20,858 nt of DNA from JBBDWJ01 sp040902925 (GTDB lineage: Bacteria > Acidobacteriota > Terriglobia > Bryobacterales > UBA6623), in NCBI GenBank assembly GCA_040902925.1, contig JBBDWJ010000210.1, forward strand, positions 1 to 20,858, read 5' to 3'. Under the pieces are notes generated by a model. It had not been told where the DNA came from, did not search any database, and was given only the letters and a program-made list of their open reading frames with translations. Positions 7,451-13,944 of the stretch are shown in pieces. Every line of letters begins with the position of its first letter. Position 1 is the stretch's first letter. Made by a program: the position numbers and the translations under genes.

Positions 7451-8256
7451 ACAATTGGGACGATCCCGCGGCGGCGGAGTACTACGAAGCGTTTTGCCGG
7501 CGTCACTCCCGCTACATCGACGCGAACACGGCGCTGGTTTCGCGCGCGGCGATCCGCCCGGGGATGCAGATTCTTGACCTGGGCGCCGGCACGGGCCGAA
7601 CCGTCGAAGCCGTTCTGCCGCTGGCGGGCCCGACAGGGCGTATTGTCTGCGTGGAACCGTTCGAGGCGATGAAGGCGTGCGGGATGCGGCGGGTCAGCGA
7701 CGCGCGCGTGGAGTGGCGTTGTGATTTGCCCGAGCCGCCACGCGGAGGGCCGCTGGGTAGCGCCGGGTTCGATCGCATCGTGTCGGGCGCGGCGATCTGG
7801 CAGCTCGAGCCGCTGGAGGAATGGATTCGAAAACTCAGTGACTTTCTGCGGCCGGGCGGCGCGTTGTGTTTCACCGTACCGGCGATGAATCTGTGCGAGC
7901 CTGATGAGCCCGGTGGAGGGCGCGACCCTTTGCTGCTGGAGCTGCTTTGCCTGCTCTGCGGCGGGATGGCGGTTTCCGGCGCGCAAGCAGCCGCGAAAGG
8001 CTGGCAAATGACGCGCCCTGCGTTGACAACGATGCTGCGGCGGGCACATTTCCGGACGCAATCGTGGAGCTTCCGTCACCGCCTCACGCAAGAGGCTTAT
8101 TCGGATTGGTTGAAGATTCCGGTGCTGACGGAACGGATGTTTCCAGGAGTCGACCCCGCCGAAAGGGCGCGCCGTATCGACCGCGCTCTCGCCGGCGCCG
8201 ACCGGGACTCCTGGAAGTGGGAGCGCTGGCGAGGTTGGACGGCATGGAAGCATTGA
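7447..8256 (+). CDS. Class I SAM-dependent methyltransferase
   Basis: A 269-aa methyltransferase of the Rossmann-like class. Motif I is clear: MQILDLGAGTGRTVE (residues 40-54), with E70 at the end of strand 2 (IVCVEPFEAM) as the expected acidic ribose-binding residue. Then come FDRIVSGAAIWQLEPLEEWIRKL and LRPGGALCFTVPAMN, the usual motifs IV to VI. The C-terminal 110 residues are less typical and may form the substrate cap. The ATG at 7447 overlaps the radical SAM stop as ATGA, which points to translational coupling and argues against the longer in-frame extension from 7360. Its own end overlaps the following dioxygenase gene by 13 nt. The target atom (N, O or C) cannot be told. The pairing suggests that it methylates the same compound as its neighbours. 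Confidence 0.9.
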   Translation: MNNWDDPAAAEYYEAFCRRHSRYIDANTALVSRAAIRPGMQILDLGAGTGRTVEAVLPLAGPTGRIVCVEPFEAMKACGMRRVSDARVEWRCDLPEPPRGGPLGSAGFDRIVSGAAIWQLEPLEEWIRKLSDFLRPGGALCFTVPAMNLCEPDEPGGGRDPLLLELLCLLCGGMAVSGAQAAAKGWQMTRPALTTMLRRAHFRTQSWSFRHRLTQEAYSDWLKIPVLTERMFPGVDPAERARRIDRALAGADRDSWKWERWRGWTAWKH

Positions 8257-8996
8257 GCGGCCTGCTGATTGAGCGGCTGGAAGATGCGACCCCGTTCTTC
8301 AACGACGTGGAGCGCTTGCGCGAAGTGGCCGGGCGCGACGGCTTCCTGTTCTTCCGCGGGCTGATCCCCAGCGAGCGCGTGCAGCGCCTGCGCCATGTCG
8401 TCCTCAGCTATGCTCGCGAAGCCGCCTGGCTTGACGCCGCGCAGCCTCTCGACCTCGCACGGGCAATGCCGGACAAACGCGTCGGCTACTACGAGGACCC
8501 GGACTGGATTCAATTGCAGGTACGCGTCCAAATGAGTTCCGAGTTCTGGGACGTCGGCGACTATATTGAGATCCACCGCGTGCTGCATTCGGCCGCCGCA
8601 AAGTCCAGCTTCTTGTACCTAAGTACTGCCAATACCTGCCGAGTCTTTTCTCCCCACGCCGACATGGCCACGCAGCCGCATCAGGACGCCCACTACGTGC
8701 GAATGATCGAACAATTCTGGACGGCCTGGATTCCGTTGGGCGATTGCCCGATTGAGCTCGGGCCGCTGGCCGTGCTGCCAGGCTCGCATCTCGACGGGTT
8801 GCGGGAGCACAGCGGCGAGGGCATCGTCCACGGAGGCGTCGAGGTTCCCGCCGACGCGGTGTGGCGGACATCGGACTTCCGCAGCGGCGACGTGCTGTTG
8901 TTCAATAACTTCACGCTCCACCGCTCGCTCGCCAATCTGAGTGGAGACCGCTTGCGGCTTTCGGCCGATTTTCGGTACGGCTTCTGGCGGAGTTGA
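8244..8996 (+). CDS. Phytanoyl-CoA dioxygenase (PhyH) family Fe(II)/2-oxoglutarate oxygenase
   Basis: A 250-aa non-haem iron oxygenase. The iron-binding facial triad is visible as HQD (H146, D148) in MATQPHQDAHYVRM and the distal histidine H226 in FNNFTLHRSLAN; R236 or R238 in GDRLRLSADFRY fits the 2-oxoglutarate salt bridge. GPLAVLPGSHLDG (173-185) is the usual PhyH turn, and DGFLFFRGLIPSERVQRLR (32-50) the usual start. Characterised relatives hydroxylate or halogenate fatty acyl-CoAs and natural products. The ATG at 8244 is taken because the sequence there matches the family start; it lies inside the end of the methyltransferase gene. It is the last gene of the tight operon, so it probably performs a late tailoring step. 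Confidence 0.9.
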   Translation: MEALSGLLIERLEDATPFFNDVERLREVAGRDGFLFFRGLIPSERVQRLRHVVLSYAREAAWLDAAQPLDLARAMPDKRVGYYEDPDWIQLQVRVQMSSEFWDVGDYIEIHRVLHSAAAKSSFLYLSTANTCRVFSPHADMATQPHQDAHYVRMIEQFWTAWIPLGDCPIELGPLAVLPGSHLDGLREHSGEGIVHGGVEVPADAVWRTSDFRSGDVLLFNNFTLHRSLANLSGDRLRLSADFRYGFWRS

Positions 8997-9287
8997 CGGC
9001 CGGCCGCGGTTGCTGCCGTGCGCCGCGCCTGTCAGGTATCGAAACGCTCGAGCTCTTGCCGTTGCAGCACCTCGCCGGACAACTTGGTGCGATCGGGCTT
9101 GGAATCGGCGAAGGCAACCAGATGCAGAATCTCGGCGAACAGTTTTGGATTGTTTCTGTAGCTCAGGAGCTAATTGCGCTGGTGACAGGACGCTGTTTGC
9201 GGCAGGCCGGGCCAGGTTGGATAGGGTGACGTAGGAATCAGACTGAATCGGCGCGCGGTTCTCAGGATGGCGCGATGGCAGGTAGGT
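8997..9287. other. Convergent intergenic region with a possible gene relic on the minus strand
   Basis: There is no full gene. On the minus strand 45 codons from 9169 down to the stop at 9034-9032 read like real protein (NPKLFAEILHLVAFADSKPD, then RTKLSGEVLQRQELERFDT), but they have no start and follow a stop at 9172-9170. They may be the end of a decayed gene. A perfect inverted repeat TAGCTC-AG-GAGCTA lies at 9159-9172. No clear terminator with a U-tract was found for either flanking gene. Confidence 0.3.
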
Positions 9288-11963
9288 TTATTCCTCGCGG
9301 AGCGCTGTCATCGGGTTGAGGCGCGCCGCGCGCCGCGCGGGCAGGTAGGCCGCGATCACGGTAGCGGCGGACAAGACCACCGCGGCGCCAATCAGATGGC
9401 TGGGTTCTTCAGGTTGCAGGCCGAAGAGCAGGCTTTCGATCAGGCGGCCCAGCGCCACGGATGCGACTACGCCTAATGCCATTCCCGCCACGAGAAGCAG
9501 CAACACGTCGCGCAGCACCAGCCAGATCACCGACGTTGCTTGCGCGCCGAGGGCCATGCGGATTCCGATTTCGGCGTGCCGCCCGGCCACTCCGTAGGCC
9601 GTAACGCCGTAGAGTCCGATCATCGCCAACAGCAAGGCTAGCGATCCAAAAACAGTCGATAGCAAAGCCACCACGCGAGGCTGCATGAGCGACTCGCTGA
9701 TCTGGGATTCGAACCCGCGGAACTCGAGCGATAAGCCGGGATGGAACTCGCTGATTTCCGAGCGGATGATTGGCTTCAATGCGTCCAGGGCGACGGCTGA
9801 GCGAATGGCGTAGGAAATTCCCCCGCGAGGTTCCGCATCCTGCGCCGCCGCGACATAAGCCGTTCGCTGAGTCTCTTCCCGCACCTGGCGGTACTTGATG
9901 TCTTTGACGACGCCGATCACCGTAAAGGATTCCTTCCCGCTCGGCTCATCTATCGTGACGGTTTTTCCAATGGGACTCTGATCGGGGAAGAACTCCTTGG
10001 CTGCCTTCTCGCCGAGGATCATGACCAGAGGTGACTGCAAACGATCCTGGCCATTAAAATCGCGGCCAAGAAGGATCGGCGTGCCGATGGTTTCGAAATA
10101 CCCTGGCGAGACACGATTGAGGTAAGTGAGCGTGTCCCACCGCGACTTCGCCTCATAGCCCTCGGGAGACAATACGTTGTTCCACGACATGCCGCTCAAG
10201 GGCGGAACATCGAAGGTCGCAGCCGCGAGGATACCCGGGACGGTTTTGAATCGATCGAGGATCTCCAGAGAGGCGCTGCCGCGCTGCTCGCGCGGGATTT
10301 TCGTCTGCTCAAAATTCGCGGTGACGAACAGGACGTTTTGCGGATTGAGGCCCAGGTCCACGGCGAGCAGATTCCGCAGCGTACCGGCAAACAGCGCCGC
10401 GCCCACCAGCAGAATCAGCGAAAGCGCGATCTGGCCCGCAACAAGGGCCTTCCCAAGATGGAAGCGGGCCGCGCCCCGTATCGCGCCGCGAGCATTATCC
10501 TTCAAAACGTGGTTCAAGCTCAATCGCGTGGCCCGCAACGCCGGCGCGAGCCCGAACAGAAGCGCAGTGAAGCAGGCGGCGGCGGTGGTGAACGCGAGGA
10601 CGCGCAGGTCGGGTGAGAGATCGATGTCGAGCGGCGATCGCGTGGTGGAGAGCAATCGCACGAGCACGCGGCTTCCCCAAAGGGCCAGCAGAAAGCCGAT
10701 CGCCGAGCCGAGCAGCGACAGCAACAGACTTTCGGTGAGCAGTTGGCGGATGACGCGGCGCCGGCTGGCGCCGATCGCCATGCGCATCGAGAACTCGCGC
10801 TGCCGGGCAGCCGCGCGGGCCAGCAGCAGGTTGGCGATATTGGCGCAGGCGATCAGCAGCACCAAACCAACGATCGCCAGCAGGGTGTAGAGAGCCGCCT
10901 GGTAGTGCGTTCCCGTTGCGGAGTAGCCCGTCGCGGCGGGCGTCAAAGCAAACGAATTCTCGAGGTAGCGAGCCTGGTCTTCGGCTCTCCATTGGTCGGG
11001 GAGCGTGGCCTTGAAAATTTCGGGAGCGATGGCCTTCATGCGGTCCCCGGCCTGCTCGATACTACCTGCCGGCTGGAGCCTGCCCAACACGCGCAGCCAC
11101 CAATTGCTTCGATGGTCGAGTGAGTTCTGGCTATCGCCCAAAAGAGGCCTACAGGCGATGGGGATCGCCACTTCGAAATCCTGGTCGACGTCGAAGCCGC
11201 CAAACCATGGCGGCGAAACACCGACGATCTCGAAGGGCACGCGGTTGAGGCGCACGGTCTTGCCGACGATGTCGGGGTCGGCCTGGAAATGCTGCTGCCA
11301 GAAGTTGTGGCTGATGACAGCGACGGCGGGGTCGCCGCGATCGTCGTCCTCGGGGCTGAAGACGCGCCCTTTGATGGCTGGGACGCCGAGCACGCGGAAG
11401 TAGTCGCCGCTGACCATCAGGCCGGGCACGAAGCGGCTTTCGCCTCCCTCGGCGAGATCGAAACGCGTATTGCCGAAGGCCAGCACTCCCGAGAAGGCCT
11501 GCTGGTTGTCGCGAACCTGCTCCCAGATCGGGTTGGTAAAGATGGCGTTCTCGCCGATTCTTATCTGCACCAAGCGGTGCGGGTCTTCGACGGGCAGCGT
11601 CCGGAGCATGACCGCGTTGAGAATGCTGAAGACGGCGGTGTTGGCGCCGATGCCCAGCGCTAGAGAAAGTACGGCGGTGGCGGTGAATCCTTTGTTGGCG
11701 CCCAGCGTCCGCAAGGCATAGCGAACGTCCTGGCGAATGGTATCGAGGAATCGCCAGCCCCAGGCCTCGCGGCTGATTTCCTGGATTTGCGTCACGTTGC
11801 CGAACTGCCGCCGGGCGGCGGACGCGGCGTCGTCAGGCCTCATGCCGCGCGCTTGCTGNNNNNNNNNNAGATGCAGACGCATCTCTTCGGCCAGATCTTC
11901 GTCGAACCGTTCGCCCCGCCAGCGAAACAGCAGCCGGCGCCAGAATTCACCCAGCCATTTCAT
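9288..11963 (-). CDS. ABC transporter permease, duplicated MacB/FtsX type (ADOP family)
   Basis: An approximately 890-aa permease with two MacB-periplasmic/FtsX units in one chain, the layout of acidobacterial duplicated orphan permeases, which have no ATPase in the same operon. The N-terminus is the cytoplasmic RGERFDEDLAEEMRLH element ending in ARRQFGNVTQIQEISRE. The first membrane helix is in GFTATAVLSLALGIGANTAVF, followed by a periplasmic domain. FtsX unit one is near EFSMRMAIGASRRRVIRQLL and unit two near EIGIRMALGAQATSVIWLVL; the C-terminus PARRAARLNPMTALREE is typical. The ten-N gap falls in its N-terminal region. I prefer the ATG at 11963, with GAGG five bases upstream, over the GTG at 11969. 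It follows the PadR gene by ten bases and is surely co-transcribed. It may export lipids, lipoproteins or toxic compounds; the substrate is unknown. Confidence 0.93.
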   Translation of the reverse strand: MKWLGEFWRRLLFRWRGERFDEDLAEEMRLHXXXXQQARGMRPDDAASAARRQFGNVTQIQEISREAWGWRFLDTIRQDVRYALRTLGANKGFTATAVLSLALGIGANTAVFSILNAVMLRTLPVEDPHRLVQIRIGENAIFTNPIWEQVRDNQQAFSGVLAFGNTRFDLAEGGESRFVPGLMVSGDYFRVLGVPAIKGRVFSPEDDDRGDPAVAVISHNFWQQHFQADPDIVGKTVRLNRVPFEIVGVSPPWFGGFDVDQDFEVAIPIACRPLLGDSQNSLDHRSNWWLRVLGRLQPAGSIEQAGDRMKAIAPEIFKATLPDQWRAEDQARYLENSFALTPAATGYSATGTHYQAALYTLLAIVGLVLLIACANIANLLLARAAARQREFSMRMAIGASRRRVIRQLLTESLLLSLLGSAIGFLLALWGSRVLVRLLSTTRSPLDIDLSPDLRVLAFTTAAACFTALLFGLAPALRATRLSLNHVLKDNARGAIRGAARFHLGKALVAGQIALSLILLVGAALFAGTLRNLLAVDLGLNPQNVLFVTANFEQTKIPREQRGSASLEILDRFKTVPGILAAATFDVPPLSGMSWNNVLSPEGYEAKSRWDTLTYLNRVSPGYFETIGTPILLGRDFNGQDRLQSPLVMILGEKAAKEFFPDQSPIGKTVTIDEPSGKESFTVIGVVKDIKYRQVREETQRTAYVAAAQDAEPRGGISYAIRSAVALDALKPIIRSEISEFHPGLSLEFRGFESQISESLMQPRVVALLSTVFGSLALLLAMIGLYGVTAYGVAGRHAEIGIRMALGAQATSVIWLVLRDVLLLLVAGMALGVVASVALGRLIESLLFGLQPEEPSHLIGAAVVLSAATVIAAYLPARRAARLNPMTALREE
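11859..11868. other. Assembly gap (10 Ns) inside the permease gene
   Basis: Ten unknown bases split the permease N-terminus between EEMRLH and QQARGM. The frame happens to stay open across ten Ns. Relatives, as I recall them, have about eleven residues between the conserved H and GM, while only eight fit here, so the true gap may be nearer 19 bases. Confidence 0.97.
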
Positions 11964-11973
11964 ATACACCTCG

Positions 11974-12315
11974 TCAGGCGGTTTGCAGGATTTTTTGAAT
12001 CGCGGTGTTTACGCGGCCGTACTGCTGCATTTCGGCGTGCAGTTGCTTGCGGCCAGCGGCGGTCGGCCGGTAGTAGCGCGCCCTGCGATTGCCGGACGTA
12101 ACACCCCACTGAGCCGTAACCCATCCCTTCAGCAGCATGCGCTGCAATGCGGGATAGAGCGACCCTTCCTCGACCTGCAACACGTCGTCGGAGATCTGCT
12201 GGATTGAGCTGGCGATCTCATAGCCGTGCAGCTCACCCTGGCGCACCAGGGTTTTGAGAATCAGCATGTAGAGGGTGCCGGGCGGGATTTCGTCGCGCTT
12301 TGGATTTATTGCCAT
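11974..12315 (-). CDS. PadR family transcriptional regulator
   Basis: A 113-aa winged-helix repressor. The opening PPGTLYMLILKTLVRQGELHGYEIASSI and the hallmark VEEGSLYPALQRMLLKGWV (about residues 50-68), followed by the wing NRRARYYRPTAAGRKQL, are the classic PadR pattern; the single C-terminal helix (HAEMQQYGRVNTAIQKIL) gives dimerisation, as in the short PadR-s2 group. It is the first gene of a two-gene unit with the permease downstream. Such PadR-permease pairs are frequent in acidobacteria, where the regulator is thought to repress the transporter until a ligand binds. No ligand can be inferred. A symmetrical site spans its start codon and upstream region. Confidence 0.95.
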   Translation of the reverse strand: MAINPKRDEIPPGTLYMLILKTLVRQGELHGYEIASSIQQISDDVLQVEEGSLYPALQRMLLKGWVTAQWGVTSGNRRARYYRPTAAGRKQLHAEMQQYGRVNTAIQKILQTA

Positions 12316-12341
12316 AGCTAGCCTACGTAGTTAGCCTATGG
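12312..12341. promoter_or_regulatory. Dyad-symmetric operator candidate for the PadR regulator
   Basis: Three symmetric blocks share one centre at 12326/12327: CCATAG (12312-12317), CTACGTAG (12323-12330) and CTATGG (12336-12341), separated by five bases on each side. The left block includes the PadR start codon. On the minus strand GATAAT (12351-12346) is a good -10 box with TTGACG (12372-12367) upstream at a short 15-bp spacing, so transcription would begin inside the dyad. A PadR dimer bound here would block its own transcription. Confidence 0.6.
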
Positions 12342-12372
12342 AAAGATTATCTCACCCGCGGTCAAGCGTCAA

Positions 12373-12714
12373 GCGCCGAGGAGCCTGCGCAAGGGTCCGA
12401 CGCCGCGGCTGTCTTTCCGAAGGGCACACCTGGCGCAGGTTCCTGATCGGGATGATCCCTACGTGAAATCCGTCAAGCGGCTGTCAGGCGGCCGCGTCTT
12501 CACCGCGTCGGGGAGGCCGTTGCGCGCCTCATTTCGGTTTGCAAATTCCTTCGGCTACAAGTTCGTCCTTGGATTCGCGCCTTGTGCGTGACAGAGCCCA
12601 GGTATACGGCGTGCGCCCCTCCAAGAGAATCTGACAGCAACGCTCCGGGCGTGACTGACGCGCAGTTGGGCGAACGCGCCGCCCGTGCCACAATGGCACC
12701 GGAGGGTTGGCGGA
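12373..12714. other. Intergenic stretch without a recognisable gene
   Basis: About 340 bases lie between the divergent PadR and SGNH genes. The frames open here have no recognisable protein and no ribosome site. A perfect hairpin GTGCCA-CAA-TGGCAC lies at 12685-12699, directly before the ribosome site GGAGGG (12701-12706) of the next gene. A weak TATACG box at 12603-12608 might be a -10 element; its -35 partner is poor. Confidence 0.4.
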
Positions 12715-13869
12715 GTGGCTGGGACGAGGCGCAAGAAAATGGTGCTGATCTTCGCGATCCTGTTCGCGGGCTCCATCGCCGAGCTGGCCGTTCGAATTTA
12801 TCGCACTCAAACCGCGAGCGGAGTTCTCACCGACCGTCCCGTTCTCGATCTCTATCCAGGCATCGACCGTCCCGAGGAGATCTTTTCGCTTTTCGTCCCC
12901 GACAGCCTGGAGTGGTCGCCCTACGAGCACTGGATCACGCGGGCGAATCTCTACTCGCGATTCTATCGGACGAATGCGCTGGGCTTTCGGGGGGCGGAAA
13001 CGAGCGTAGAAAAGCCAGCCGGCCGCTATCGCATCGTTGTGCTCGGGGGCTCAGCGGCTTGGGGATATGGCTGCACCGGCGACGACCGCACGGTTCCAGG
13101 ACGGCTACAGACGCTGCTGCGCGAGCGGTTTCCCGAACGCGACATCGAAGTGATCAACGCCGCCCAGGTTGGCTTTGTGTCGGGCCAGCAGGTGATGTAC
13201 TTTCACCGCTTTGTGCGGCGTCTGGCGCCGGATCTGATTCTGTTTTTTGACGGCTACAACGATATTTCGGCTGATTTTCACAACCCTGTTTCAGGATGGC
13301 CGCAGAACGCCGCCGTGCTCGGGGCCCGCTATCAGGCGAGTTGGCGGCAACGTAGCGCGGCCGGCGATCTGGAGGCCATTACCCGGCGAAGCAGCTTGAT
13401 CGATTTTCTGTGGACGCGGTTTTTCCCGGAAACGGCGGCGACGCCGGGCGTGACGCACGAAGCCCCGGTATCGGCGGCCGATACCGCGCGCAGCTATGTC
13501 GCGAATGTGAGGGCCGTCGAATCCTTGGCCGCGCCGGCTGCTGTCGTGGTTGCTCTGCAACCGACGCTGGCCACGATTCCCAAGCCGCTGGCGCCCCAGG
13601 AGGCGCAGATTCTTGCGCGTCAGGAACAGCGGATCGCCGGCTTCAGCCGCCGCGTCGAGGACGCTTACGCGCGCATGAAGTCGGAGATCGACGCCGCCGG
13701 GATTCCACGGATCGAATCGAACGCGGCGCTCGGCGCCGAACCCGAACTGCTATTCGCCGACGAATGCCATTTTGGTGATATCGGAGCGGACCGCGTTGCG
13801 AAAGTCATCGCGGAACAGCTCGGCGGGCTGTTGGGGCCGAAGGCGGCTGCCGTCATCCCAAGACCGTGA
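12715..13869 (+). CDS. SGNH/GDSL-type hydrolase with N-terminal membrane anchor or signal
   Basis: A 384-aa serine hydrolase of the SGNH fold, probably facing the periplasm: a basic start (TRRKK) is followed by one hydrophobic helix MVLIFAILFAGSIAELAV. Block I is VVLGGSAAWGYG (catalytic S113), a later block is ILFFDGYNDIS (N182) and block V is DECHFGDIGADRVA (D349, H352), so the catalytic residues are all in place. Relatives are esterases, lipases or acetyl hydrolases acting on glycans or lipids. The GTG at 12715 is chosen because GGAGGG (12701-12706) lies eight bases upstream; a GTG at 12685 and an ATG at 12739 are alternatives. A GC-rich hairpin follows the stop. It may be a single gene or share a transcript with the PQQ dehydrogenase. 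Confidence 0.85.
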   Translation: MAGTRRKKMVLIFAILFAGSIAELAVRIYRTQTASGVLTDRPVLDLYPGIDRPEEIFSLFVPDSLEWSPYEHWITRANLYSRFYRTNALGFRGAETSVEKPAGRYRIVVLGGSAAWGYGCTGDDRTVPGRLQTLLRERFPERDIEVINAAQVGFVSGQQVMYFHRFVRRLAPDLILFFDGYNDISADFHNPVSGWPQNAAVLGARYQASWRQRSAAGDLEAITRRSSLIDFLWTRFFPETAATPGVTHEAPVSAADTARSYVANVRAVESLAAPAAVVVALQPTLATIPKPLAPQEAQILARQEQRIAGFSRRVEDAYARMKSEIDAAGIPRIESNAALGAEPELLFADECHFGDIGADRVAKVIAEQLGGLLGPKAAAVIPRP

Positions 13870-13878
13870 GCGCAGGAT

Positions 13879-13901
13879 CTGGCGGCAATCGCTGCCGCCG
13901 G
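13879..13901 (+). terminator. GC-rich hairpin after the SGNH hydrolase gene
   Basis: GGCGGCA (13881-13887) pairs fully with TGCCGCC (13893-13899) around a 5-base loop, and the stem extends by a G-U and a C-G pair. It begins ten bases after the stop codon. No run of Ts follows, so termination is uncertain. Confidence 0.4.
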
Positions 13902-13944
13902 ACCCGCTCTCGTCGTGATTTCGTAGACAATAGGAAAATAGGAA

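Noticed and set aside
10177..10890. 237-codon open frame on the plus strand opposite the permease
   Set aside because: Arginine- and serine-rich shadow of the permease gene, whose own frame carries clear family motifs throughout.
12701..12740. tRNA-Ser-like 5' end (GGAGGGTTGGCGGAGTGGC)
   Set aside because: The D-arm resemblance is there, but no anticodon arm, variable arm or T-arm follows; the bases are better explained as ribosome site plus start of the SGNH gene.
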